In this document: piece by piece, positions 1 to 9,002 of the stretch
How the letters are laid out: each line of letters begins with the position of its first letter
How positions within the stretch are numbered: the first letter of the stretch is position 1
Origin: Lachnospiraceae bacterium
Lineage (GTDB): Bacteria > Bacillota > Clostridia > Lachnospirales > Lachnospiraceae
DNA: 64,000 nucleotides
Reading direction: 5' to 3'
Assembly: GCA_021202635.1 (NCBI GenBank)
Contig: JAJQCQ010000059.1
Span: 1-64,000 of the forward strand
Notes under the pieces: generated by a model
Told to the model about the DNA's origin: nothing
The model's input: only the letters and a program-made list of their open reading frames with translations
Database searches by the model: none
Position numbers and translations under genes: made by a program

Positions 1-124
1 ATTAAGTGATATTATATAGCGCATCTATTAGCAAAATAAAAACATATCATTTCATACACCAGATAAATCAAAGTGAAAATAATCCCAAAAATGAATAGCC
101 AATAACGAAGAGATGGAGTAAAAT

Positions 125-1150
125 ATGAGAGATGAGACAAAAAAAGTAGTAAAACAACTGCAAACAGAGGAACCGCCTCAGCAGGAGAAAAGTGTACCTG
201 GAGACCTGAATCAGATAGAAGATGGCGTCATGAAAAAAATGATGCAGTTTTTTGCTGATGAAATGCTTCCGGTTTTTGGCATTTCAAAGAAAGTAAAAGC
301 TCTTGCGCCTACGGAGCAGGTGCACATGGAACTCAAAAAGGGATTGCAGGATTTCAATCTTGTGATGGAAGATAACAGTATCGCGCATTTTGAGTTTCAG
401 TCGACCAATGGGGGCAGACGCGATTTGAGAAGATTTCGCCTGTATGAGGCGGATACCAGCTATCAGCTTCGCCAGCCTGTTACTACGTATGTATTGTTTT
501 CGGGCAATATTAAGAATCCTAAGACAAAGCTTAAGGAAGGAATCAATACATATAAGATCATACCGATTATCATGAAGAAGCAGAATGCAGATCGTATTCT
601 GAGGCAATTGAAAGAGAAACTGAAAACCGGTCAGCCATTAACTCGAAAAGATCTGGTGATTCTTCCCATGCTCCCAATTATGAGTGGGAAGATTTCGATA
701 AAAGATCGGATCAAAACCGCTTACAATATTACAAAGAATGCAAACCTTATATCACGAGACGATGTGCGACTGGTTGAGTCGGCCATCTATGCGATGGCTA
801 CAAAGTTTTTGGACAAAAATGCATTAAATGAAGTGAAGGAGGAATTTACAATGAATATATTCGGAGAACTAATTGTGGAAGGGAGAGAAAAGGGCCTTAT
901 GGAGGGTCGTAAGGAGGGCCGTAAGGAGGGCCGTAAGGAAGGCCGCAAAGAGGGCCGCATAGAAGGCCGCAAAGAGGGCCGTAAAGAAGGCCGCATAGAA
1001 GGTCGACAAGAAGTAATTACCGAGCAGGTAGAAAAGAAATTAAAAAAAGGAAAGACTATTGAAGAAATTGCGGATGCTCTGGAACTGGATGAAGCTACGA
1101 TCAGAGAAGTAATTGAGAAATTGTCTGGAAAGCAGCTGGTGAATGCCTGA
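125..1150 (+). CDS. Rpn family recombination-promoting nuclease / PD-(D/E)XK transposase-like protein
   Basis: ORF of 341 aa. DFNLVMEDNSIAHFEFQSTNGGRRDLRRFRLYEADTSYQLRQPV resembles the PD-(D/E)XK core (D...E-x-Q) of Rpn/YhgA-like proteins. The C-terminus carries (GRKE/GRIE)n repeats typical of this family. Confidence 0.8.
   Translation: MRDETKKVVKQLQTEEPPQQEKSVPGDLNQIEDGVMKKMMQFFADEMLPVFGISKKVKALAPTEQVHMELKKGLQDFNLVMEDNSIAHFEFQSTNGGRRDLRRFRLYEADTSYQLRQPVTTYVLFSGNIKNPKTKLKEGINTYKIIPIIMKKQNADRILRQLKEKLKTGQPLTRKDLVILPMLPIMSGKISIKDRIKTAYNITKNANLISRDDVRLVESAIYAMATKFLDKNALNEVKEEFTMNIFGELIVEGREKGLMEGRKEGRKEGRKEGRKEGRIEGRKEGRKEGRIEGRQEVITEQVEKKLKKGKTIEEIADALELDEATIREVIEKLSGKQLVNA
851..1150 (+). CDS. 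Possible intragenic small protein (C-terminal 99 aa of the Rpn-like protein) from an internal in-frame ATG
   Basis: AAGGAGG at 836-842, 8-nt spacer, ATG at 851, in frame with the 125 start. The internal site is much stronger than the one at the annotated start. Confidence 0.5.
   Translation: MNIFGELIVEGREKGLMEGRKEGRKEGRKEGRKEGRIEGRKEGRKEGRIEGRQEVITEQVEKKLKKGKTIEEIADALELDEATIREVIEKLSGKQLVNA
904..1011 (+). repeat. Nine 12-bp tandem repeats encoding G-R-(K/I/Q)-E
   Basis: ggtcgtaaggag ggccgtaaggag ggccgtaaggaa ... read directly; period 12 nt, in frame. Confidence 0.9.
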
Positions 1151-1167
1151 AAAGCAACTATATTTAA

Positions 1168-1749
1168 ATGGATGCTCTGAGAATTGGGATGAAAATGATG
1201 AATTATAAGACAATCCGTAGCAACCGAAAAACAATTTCCCTCCAGGTAATGGAAGAGGGTGTGATTGTCCGCGCACCGTATCGGATGTCGGACGCGGCGA
1301 TTGCACAGTTCGTGCAGCAGCATACGGACTGGATATTGAAGCAGCAGGATAAGCTTTCCGAGGCGCTGAAGAATCAGCCGGAGGTGGAGCGGCTTACTAT
1401 GGAGGAGATTCGCGCACTGGCGGATCAGGCTTTGAAGGTGATACCGGAGAGGGTGAGGTATTACGCTCCGCAGGTAGGCGTGACTTACGGGCGGATTACG
1501 ATTCGGAATCAGAGATCACGCTGGGGAAGCTGTTCCGCAAAAGGAAATCTGAATTTTAATTGCCTGCTGATGCTGACTCCGCCGGAGGTGATTGACAGCG
1601 TGGTGGTGCATGAGCTTTGCCATCGGAAGGAAATGAACCATTCGAAGGCTTTTTACGCGGAAGTGCTGCGCGTCTTTCCAGATTATTATAAATGGGACAG
1701 ATGGCTCAAAAAGCATGGCAATGAACTGATGCGGCGAATGACCGGTTAA
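1168..1749 (+). CDS. SprT/YgjP-like M48-type zinc metallopeptidase (DUF45)
   Basis: 193 aa; HELCHRKEMNHSKAFY zinc motif and NQRSRWGSCSAKGNLNFN signature. Confidence 0.85.
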   Translation: MDALRIGMKMMNYKTIRSNRKTISLQVMEEGVIVRAPYRMSDAAIAQFVQQHTDWILKQQDKLSEALKNQPEVERLTMEEIRALADQALKVIPERVRYYAPQVGVTYGRITIRNQRSRWGSCSAKGNLNFNCLLMLTPPEVIDSVVVHELCHRKEMNHSKAFYAEVLRVFPDYYKWDRWLKKHGNELMRRMTG

Positions 1750-1761
1750 GATTTTATAAAG

Positions 1762-1801
1762 GAAACGAGCAGGAGGATGATATGCGTCTCCTGCTCGTTT
1801 C
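1762..1801. terminator. Perfect 14-bp stem between convergent genes
   Basis: GAAACGAGCAGGAG (1762-1775) / CTCCTGCTCGTTTC (1788-1801). Confidence 0.6.
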
Positions 1802-1881
1802 GGTAGAAAGTAGTTTGTTTGTAATGATTCAGACTTGTACTTTGTATTTATTCCCACGAAATACGTGTGACAATATTTCTG

Positions 1882-3879
1882 TTACAGCGCCGCTACGATT
1901 TTCGCCGCGCGGCGGCCGAAGGTCATGGTGCGGCCGCAGGCCAGTCCGGTGAAGAGGTTCGGGTAGGTCTGGGAGAAGAAGCCGCCGGAGCAGTCGCCGG
2001 TCGCATACAGGCCTTCGATGGCAGTGCCGTCTTCACGGATGACCTGCATATCGGTGTTGATACGGCAGCCGTTCAGGGTGGTCAGGTGCCATGCGCCGGT
2101 GCGGACGCCATAGAATGGCGCGGTGTCGACCGGGGTCAGGCGGTGTGCTTCTTTGCCGTAGTCCTCGTCTGCGCCTGCCGCGCACAGCTCGTTGTAGCGC
2201 TCAACGGTGGCGACGAAGGTATCTGCCGGGATATTCAGCTTTTCTGCGAGCTCTTCAAGGGTGTCGGCTTTCTGTACATAGCCGTCCTCGATCAGGGTCT
2301 CGACGGAGCTCCATACATAATCATAGGTCATATTGGAGAGCGCGCCGTTCGGGAAAGCAAACAGACGGCAGCAGCCGACTTCGTCAAACTGTTCCGCATA
2401 CTGTTCGTTATTCGCGTCGAAAATATCGCAGTAGGTATGGTTTGGCTGCATACACATGGAGTGAAGCATGAATTCATACGGGCCGGACTCGTTGCAGAAA
2501 CGCTCGCCGTTTAAGTTCACCTTCAGGAATGGCTGTTCGCCAAACCAGAACCAGCGGCCGGTGGTCTCGTATCCGGCTGTCTCGGTCGGCAGACAGCAGC
2601 AGCGGTTGAACATCATGGACGCATGGGTCGGGTCAAGCGCGGCGCCTGCCCAGAGCATAGCTTTGATGCCGGAGCCGTCGCAGGTGGAGCCGAGGGTGTA
2701 GTTGATTTTCATATCCAGTGTCTGCGGCTGAAGCGCTTTCATCATCTGCGTGTTGGTTGCGTAGCCGCCTGTGCACATGATGACGCCCTTTGTCGCGGTA
2801 ATACGGATATAATGCTCGTCGTTCTGATCCTGTGCGATGATGCCGGTCACCTTTCCGGCCGAATCCTGCTCCAGTTTGATCAGCGCGGTAGAGAGCTTCC
2901 ATTCTACGCCAAGCTCATCGCAATGTGCCTGGAACGTTGTATTTAATGTGGTGCCTTCCGGGGCGTCGTCGGTGGTGTGCGGGCTGTGACCGGTCGCGTA
3001 GGCTTTGTCACGTCCCGGATCATCCGTGTTGCCGACGCCGCCTTCCAGACTCATATACCAGTTCCCGGTGCTTTCCAGCAGCTCGGTCAGCCAGTCCACC
3101 AGCTCGCCGCTGTTGTCTTCCCAGCAGCGGATCAGGTTGGAATCCACATAGCCGCCGCCATAGCGGACGATATCCTGCATGGCCTCAATTTTATCAATCT
3201 CAAATTCCGGGTATTCCTCAAAGGAAGCCAGCTGAAGAGAGGAATTGATCGCGCCGATATCCTCGCGCGGTCCGGTCGGTGATTCGCGTTTTTCAACAAC
3301 GAGCACCTTCGCGCCCTCTTCTGCAGCGGTCATGGCGGCAATCCATCCGCCGGAGCCGCAGCCGACCACGAGTACTTCTGTCTCTAATTCTTCTGTGATA
3401 TCAGATTCCGCGATTTCCGGAGCCTCGCCCAGCCATTCGGCCGCTTCCTCTTCCTCGCCGCTGACGGTCACGGAAATGCCGGATGCCTGAGAAATACAGT
3501 TCGCCGCGGCCTGTTTTACCGCTTCGCTGGTCACGGTAGCGCCGGACACTGCGTCCACGTCGCAGCTCTGGGAGTTTAGAATTGCCTGCACCATCTCATC
3601 GCCGATGTCAGCGCCGATGCCGGCTGTCTCGCCGGAGACGTCGATCTGCACATCGGTAATGCTTGTCTCATCAAAGGTCATGGTGACCGTTACGACACTG
3701 CCGATGCCCTTGGCCACCGCGGAATAGGTCCCTGGGGTGTAGGAGAGTGCCTCGGCGGCCAGTACCTTTGCACCTGCGGCGCCCTCTATGCCCGGAAGCA
3801 CGCTGACCGCGGCCGCACCGGCTGCGGTCGCTGCCATCGTTTTAATGAAATCTCTGCGTGAAATGGATTGCTTTTCCAT
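1882..3879 (-). CDS. Tat-signal FMN-binding, FAD-dependent oxidoreductase (flavocytochrome c / fumarate-urocanate reductase-like)
   Basis: SRRDFIKTMAATAAG signal; FMN-binding domain with DAVSGATVTS (covalent FMN motif); VLVVGCGSGGWIAAMTAAEEGAKVLVVEK FAD site; ends with ATGDCSGGFF...GLACGRTMTFGRRAA. Start at 3879 is preceded by AGGAGG. Confidence 0.88.
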   Translation of the reverse strand: MEKQSISRRDFIKTMAATAAGAAAVSVLPGIEGAAGAKVLAAEALSYTPGTYSAVAKGIGSVVTVTMTFDETSITDVQIDVSGETAGIGADIGDEMVQAILNSQSCDVDAVSGATVTSEAVKQAAANCISQASGISVTVSGEEEEAAEWLGEAPEIAESDITEELETEVLVVGCGSGGWIAAMTAAEEGAKVLVVEKRESPTGPREDIGAINSSLQLASFEEYPEFEIDKIEAMQDIVRYGGGYVDSNLIRCWEDNSGELVDWLTELLESTGNWYMSLEGGVGNTDDPGRDKAYATGHSPHTTDDAPEGTTLNTTFQAHCDELGVEWKLSTALIKLEQDSAGKVTGIIAQDQNDEHYIRITATKGVIMCTGGYATNTQMMKALQPQTLDMKINYTLGSTCDGSGIKAMLWAGAALDPTHASMMFNRCCCLPTETAGYETTGRWFWFGEQPFLKVNLNGERFCNESGPYEFMLHSMCMQPNHTYCDIFDANNEQYAEQFDEVGCCRLFAFPNGALSNMTYDYVWSSVETLIEDGYVQKADTLEELAEKLNIPADTFVATVERYNELCAAGADEDYGKEAHRLTPVDTAPFYGVRTGAWHLTTLNGCRINTDMQVIREDGTAIEGLYATGDCSGGFFSQTYPNLFTGLACGRTMTFGRRAAKIVAAL

Positions 3880-4071
3880 AGCATTTTCCTCCTGAAAGAA
3901 TGAATGATTTGGTTTCTCTGATGCATTCATTCTACTATAACCCGCAGGAATTGAAAAGTAAAAAATACAGGTGATTCCAGGAGAATACGAAAAAATATGG
4001 AAGGTGACGGAGTCCGCACCTGGATCAGGTGCGAATAGGAGTGTGAAATAAATTTGCTGAAGAAAAATTTG

Positions 4072-4101
4072 TTGACGAAGGAGTGTGATCTATTTTATGA
4101 T
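4072..4101 (+). promoter_or_regulatory. Candidate sigma-A promoter upstream of the GH78 gene
   Basis: TTGACG (4072-4077), 18-nt spacer, TATGAT (4096-4101). Confidence 0.45.
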
Positions 4102-4162
4102 AGCGGCAGGGAAGGTGTGGGGACGAGGAGTCGTCAATCAGTAGACTGTATCGGAAGACCTT

Positions 4163-6916
4163 GTGCATAATGCACAGAATGCACACGGAATTATGATACA
4201 GGCTACCAGGACAGCAGGGGGATGGATGTGTATGAAGGAATCAGGCTGGATGACAATCCCGGAATGGAATTCGGTGAAACAAAGAAATATATTTGGCAGA
4301 GAGCAGGAAGTGAGCCAGTCCATGCAGAATCGACCTGAGGGCGCTGCCCTGGCCTGCGTCGCTGGTTCCCAGGGGAAATCGGGACAAGACATGCAGGCTG
4401 TTCCTGAGAAAGAAACGCCGGAAAATCTTCATGTACTGGTGCGGGGGATGGTGGAGCTGCCTGCGCAGGACTGTGAGCTTCTGGTGGCTGCGGATGATCA
4501 TTATCAGATCTGGATTGACGGGGTCTACCGGGGGCAGGGACCGGCCGCTTCTTTTGCGGACTATTGTTATTATGACAGATATCTGATAGAAGCCCCCCTG
4601 GATACAGAGCGTTTTTGTAAAAAGAAAGCTTATGCAGAAAAGGGTCATATTGAAAAGATCGGTATAGAGAAAAAACGGACGGTCACGGTTGCCCTGCATC
4701 TATACTACCATGGGAGAATCAGCCGTTCCTGGACGAGTGGGGACGGGCGCTTTGGGCTGTGGCTTTCCATACGTAAGAAAGAAAATTCGCCGGATGATGA
4801 GCCGGAAAAAGAAGTGGCACACTGCGATGAGACCTGGCGTTATCGGGTCTGCAAGGCTTACAGCGGAGAGACTGTAGGGTACGATACGCAGTTTCTGGAA
4901 AACTTTGACAGCCGTCTCTGGCCGGAGGGCTGGGAGATGCCGGACTTCTGCATGGATTTTGATGATGATACCGTTGGTTTCGCGAGTGAAAGTGAAAAAT
5001 GCGGATCAGAGGAGAGAAAAGAAAAATGCCGGAAATGTGGGGAGGATAGCTGGGGATATTTAGTCCCGGCTTTGTGGGCGGACTACCGTATGCTGCCCCG
5101 CCCGATCCGGATGCTGGAGGAGAAAACGGTTTATCCGGTGCAAAGGTGGGAAGAAATGGCCGGACAGGAGGTTTTTACTAAACAGGAGCCAGCCTTGCGC
5201 TGCCTGCGGACGGATGATGCATGGGAGGTCGGCTGTCATAGACTGGTACTGGATTTTGGACGGGAAATCACTGGGGCGATCGTAGCGGAAGCGGCGGGTA
5301 CGGCCGGAACCCGGGTTGTGATCCGGTGTGGAGAAGAACTGGAAGAAACGTCAGGTCAGGCGCATTTTTGCGGAGAATTACAGGAAAAAGAGCTCTTGCC
5401 TGGCATAGAATGTGAAAAAAACAGCGGGGACGCGGGAACAGAGGCTGTGTCCGGGGGAATCCCGCGTGTGCGCTGGGATATGCGCTGTGGCTGTGCGTAT
5501 CAGGAGATCTGGACGCTGGGAGAGGGCATCAGCCGTCTGCATCCGTATGATTACAAGGGATTTCGTTACGCGGAGCTGCTGTACCCGAAAACGGCAAAGC
5601 TGCGGCAGGTATACGCCTGGGTGCACCATTATCCGATGGAGGACGCGTGTACATTAAAATGCAGTCAGGATGAACGGGAACGCAGAGACCTGCCAGGAAG
5701 CCTGGCCGCACAAAACAGGGAAAGTGTTTTGTGCGCACAGGCGGGGGGAGAATCGACAGGGGCGGTGAGCGGCCCGGAGATGGAACAGATTTTTGAAATC
5801 TGCAAAAATGCGGTTCGTTGCTGTTCGCAGGATGGCTATCTGGACTGCCCGACGCGGGAGAAGGGGCAGTATCTGGGAGATGCGCTGGTCACTGCCCGGT
5901 CGCAGGTGTGGCTGACCGGCAGCACGGAGCTTTTGCGCAAATGCATCGGGGATTTTATTTCCTCGGGGGCGATCTCGCCGTCGCTGATGGCCGTTTCACC
6001 GGGCAGTGTGATGCAGGAGATCGCAGACTTTTCGCTGCTGTTTCCGCTGCTTCCCCTGACGGATTATGTGTTTACCGGAGATCGCACCTATCTGGCCAGG
6101 TGTTATCCGGCCATCCGGGCATTGACCGAATCCTTCCTTATTTATCAGAGAAAGGACGGTCTGCTGGAAAATGTGAGTGCTCTGTGGAACCTTGTTGACT
6201 GGCCGGAGAATCTGCGGGACGGATATGATTTTCCCCTGACTCGCCCGGTTGTCGGCAAAGGCTGCCACAATGTCGTCAATGCGCTCTGGTATGGGGCGAA
6301 TGTGATGCAGGAGGAGATTGAAAAGCTGCTGGGGCTTCCCGTCACGGGGCGGAGTGCGCAGATCGCGGATTCCTTCCGGCGGGTGTTTTACCGCAGGGAA
6401 CAGCAGCTGTTTGCGGACAGCGAGAGCAGTGGGCATTGTTCGATCCACGCGAATCTGTATGCGGCGTTTTTTGACCTTTTGCCGGGGGAAAGCGAGGAGA
6501 CGTATGTGCGTCTGCTTCAGACACCGGAGCGTGTCTGCGGGGTGCTGCCGGCCTGGTTTGCGCTGAAAAGTCTTGCCCGGATGGGCCGGCCGGAGGTCTG
6601 CTTTGAACGAATGATGCGCGCGGATGCGTATGGCTGGAGAAATATGGTGCGCGAAGGTGCAAGCGCTTCATTTGAAGCCTGGGGAAAAGACCAGAAGTGG
6701 AACACCAGCCTGTGCCATGGCTGGAGCAGCGGGTTTTTGTCGCTCTTTATTGAGGAAATTGCAGGACTGCATCCGGATCCGGCTGCGCCGGAAGGCTATC
6801 GGTTTGAAGCGCCCCAGATTGCGGATTGCCCGGATTTTGAACTGAACGTGCCGTGGAGAGGAAGCACGCTGCATATTGTGAAAGAGAAACCGGAAAGCCG
6901 TGCCAGGATTCTATAG
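4163..6916 (+). CDS. Alpha-L-rhamnosidase-like (GH78 family); the true start may be downstream of 4163
   Basis: 917 aa; DGYLDCPTREKGQYLGDALVTARSQVWLTGS matches the GH78 catalytic-region signature. No signal peptide. Confidence 0.8.
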   Translation: MHNAQNAHGIMIQATRTAGGWMCMKESGWMTIPEWNSVKQRNIFGREQEVSQSMQNRPEGAALACVAGSQGKSGQDMQAVPEKETPENLHVLVRGMVELPAQDCELLVAADDHYQIWIDGVYRGQGPAASFADYCYYDRYLIEAPLDTERFCKKKAYAEKGHIEKIGIEKKRTVTVALHLYYHGRISRSWTSGDGRFGLWLSIRKKENSPDDEPEKEVAHCDETWRYRVCKAYSGETVGYDTQFLENFDSRLWPEGWEMPDFCMDFDDDTVGFASESEKCGSEERKEKCRKCGEDSWGYLVPALWADYRMLPRPIRMLEEKTVYPVQRWEEMAGQEVFTKQEPALRCLRTDDAWEVGCHRLVLDFGREITGAIVAEAAGTAGTRVVIRCGEELEETSGQAHFCGELQEKELLPGIECEKNSGDAGTEAVSGGIPRVRWDMRCGCAYQEIWTLGEGISRLHPYDYKGFRYAELLYPKTAKLRQVYAWVHHYPMEDACTLKCSQDERERRDLPGSLAAQNRESVLCAQAGGESTGAVSGPEMEQIFEICKNAVRCCSQDGYLDCPTREKGQYLGDALVTARSQVWLTGSTELLRKCIGDFISSGAISPSLMAVSPGSVMQEIADFSLLFPLLPLTDYVFTGDRTYLARCYPAIRALTESFLIYQRKDGLLENVSALWNLVDWPENLRDGYDFPLTRPVVGKGCHNVVNALWYGANVMQEEIEKLLGLPVTGRSAQIADSFRRVFYRREQQLFADSESSGHCSIHANLYAAFFDLLPGESEETYVRLLQTPERVCGVLPAWFALKSLARMGRPEVCFERMMRADAYGWRNMVREGASASFEAWGKDQKWNTSLCHGWSSGFLSLFIEEIAGLHPDPAAPEGYRFEAPQIADCPDFELNVPWRGSTLHIVKEKPESRARIL

Positions 6917-7028
6917 ACAGATGGGAGCTATTCAGGGCAGTATTTTATACTTGCTGTGAAGTTCGTATAAATATATGTTCTGCAGAAAAGAGATATGAAA
7001 ATGAATCAGAAGAAGGAGGAAAAACACA

Positions 7029-8939
7029 ATGTTGTATCCACAATTAAACGAATCCCGTATGCGGATTGACCTGAACGGGATCTGGAGCTTTCAGACGGCG
7101 GGAGCCGAGGCTTATGAGGAAAATCAGGTGAAAAAGCCGCTGGAACAGCCCATGACGATGGCAGTTCCGGCTTCCTACAACGACCAGAAGGACGATGTGA
7201 ATCTGCGCAGCCACTATGGCTGGGCGGTGTACCAGCGCACGTTCAAAGTGCCGCACTGCCTTCAGGAAGAACGGCTTGTCCTGCGCTTTGGCGCGGTTAC
7301 CCATCAGGCGGAGGTATATCTGAACGGGGAGTATCTGGGCAGCCATAAGGGCGGTTTCCTTCCGTTTGAATTTGATGTGACGGAACGTATTCTGGAAAAG
7401 GGGGAAAACCTCCTTTCCGTGGCAGTGGACAACCGGGTGAATTTTGGAACTCTGCCGGTCGGAAATGAGAATAATGTGGCTTTCTTCGGCTCAGACAACC
7501 CGGGGATTCCGGCCATTGAGCTGGCGAAATCCCGCTGCAAGCCGCAGAATAAGCCGAATTTTGACTTTTTCAACTATACCGGAATCATCCGGCCTGTCTG
7601 GCTGTACACGACGCCGAAGGACTATATTCAGGATGTCAGTCTGGTGACGGATGTGGATGGAAAAGACGGAATCGTGAAATTCCAGGTCGAGACGGTATCG
7701 GCGGAACAGCCGGGAAAGACTTTGAAAGATTGTGATCGGGAAGACGCGAGCCCGGAGCGCGCCAGGTCAGAAGCTGCGGAAGCGCTGGAGAAACGTGTGC
7801 AGATTACAATTTTGAACGAAAACGGTCAGACCGTGGCAGAAAGTGCAGCTGCTGTGAAACCGGGGGAGGGTTCCGGATATGCCGGCACCTGCGTCATCCC
7901 CGACGTTCACCTCTGGAACCCCGGCGCGGCTTATCTTTACACTGCGCGCGTGACCTTTGGCGAGGATGTCTATGAGCAGACCTTCGGCGTCCGCACGGTG
8001 GAGGTGAAGGGGACACAGTTTCTGATCAATGGAAAACCATTTTATTTCAAAGGCTTTGGCAAGCATGAGGACAGCTTTTTCCGCGGGCGCGGCACGGATT
8101 CCTGCTTGAATGTAAAGGATCTCTCCCTGTTTCGCTGGATGCACGCGAATTCCTTCCGCACCAGCCATTATCCTTACGCGGAGGAGATGTATGACCTCTG
8201 CGACCGGGAGGGCATTCTCGTGATTGATGAAACTCCGGCAGTCGGCATTGGTGTGGGCGGCGGTCAGAACGCGTATCAGGAGCTGCATATCCACGAACAT
8301 CACCGGGATGTCATCCGGGATATGATCGCACGGGATAAAAACCATCCCTGCGTGGTGATGTGGTCTCTGGCGAATGAGCCAGACCTGGCAAACTTCCCGC
8401 AGGACGCGCTGGATTATTTTACCCCGCTGTATGAGCTGGCGCACAGCTGCGACCCGCAGAACCGTCCGGTGACGCTGGTCTGCTGCCAGAACAATTATGA
8501 GAAAGACCTCACGACCAGAACGATGGATGTCGTCTGCCTGAACCGCTATTATGGCTGGTACAACCTGGGCGGCGACCTGGACGCGGCCTGCGACGCGCTG
8601 AATACGGAGCTGGATTTCTGGGAAAAGCAGGGCAAGCCGGTGATGTTCACCGAATATGGCGCGGATACTTATCCAGGCATCCACAACACAAACGGCGAGA
8701 TGTTCAGCGAGGAATATCAGGCAGACTATTATATGCGGATCGATGCGGAGATCGACAAACGCCCCTTCTTTATCGGAGAGCAGCTTTGGAATTTCGCGGA
8801 TTTCGCCACCATTCAGGGTCCGATGCGCGTGGACGGCAATAAAAAGGGCGTTCTTACCAGGGACCGCAGGCCGAAGCTGGCGGCGCATGCCCTGCGCAGA
8901 CGGTGGAAGGAGATACCGGATTTCGGTTATAAAAAATAG
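7029..8939 (+). CDS. uidA: Beta-glucuronidase (GH2)
   Basis: 636 aa; DLNGIWSFQ N-terminus, MWSLANEPD acid/base region, FTEYGADT nucleophile region, and NKKG motif typical of GUS enzymes. Confidence 0.88.
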   Translation: MLYPQLNESRMRIDLNGIWSFQTAGAEAYEENQVKKPLEQPMTMAVPASYNDQKDDVNLRSHYGWAVYQRTFKVPHCLQEERLVLRFGAVTHQAEVYLNGEYLGSHKGGFLPFEFDVTERILEKGENLLSVAVDNRVNFGTLPVGNENNVAFFGSDNPGIPAIELAKSRCKPQNKPNFDFFNYTGIIRPVWLYTTPKDYIQDVSLVTDVDGKDGIVKFQVETVSAEQPGKTLKDCDREDASPERARSEAAEALEKRVQITILNENGQTVAESAAAVKPGEGSGYAGTCVIPDVHLWNPGAAYLYTARVTFGEDVYEQTFGVRTVEVKGTQFLINGKPFYFKGFGKHEDSFFRGRGTDSCLNVKDLSLFRWMHANSFRTSHYPYAEEMYDLCDREGILVIDETPAVGIGVGGGQNAYQELHIHEHHRDVIRDMIARDKNHPCVVMWSLANEPDLANFPQDALDYFTPLYELAHSCDPQNRPVTLVCCQNNYEKDLTTRTMDVVCLNRYYGWYNLGGDLDAACDALNTELDFWEKQGKPVMFTEYGADTYPGIHNTNGEMFSEEYQADYYMRIDAEIDKRPFFIGEQLWNFADFATIQGPMRVDGNKKGVLTRDRRPKLAAHALRRRWKEIPDFGYKK

Positions 8940-9002
8940 ATTCATTCCGGGCAGGTTACGGAAGACTTTTACGAGTGTGGATGAAAGTATGAGGACATAT
9001 TT

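Noticed and set aside
901-1011. CRISPR-like array
   Set aside because: Direct 12-bp coding repeats without spacers; no cas genes and no CRISPR array seen elsewhere in the window.
1867-2514. 215-aa plus-strand ORF
   Set aside because: Antisense to the flavin reductase gene; no RBS or motifs.
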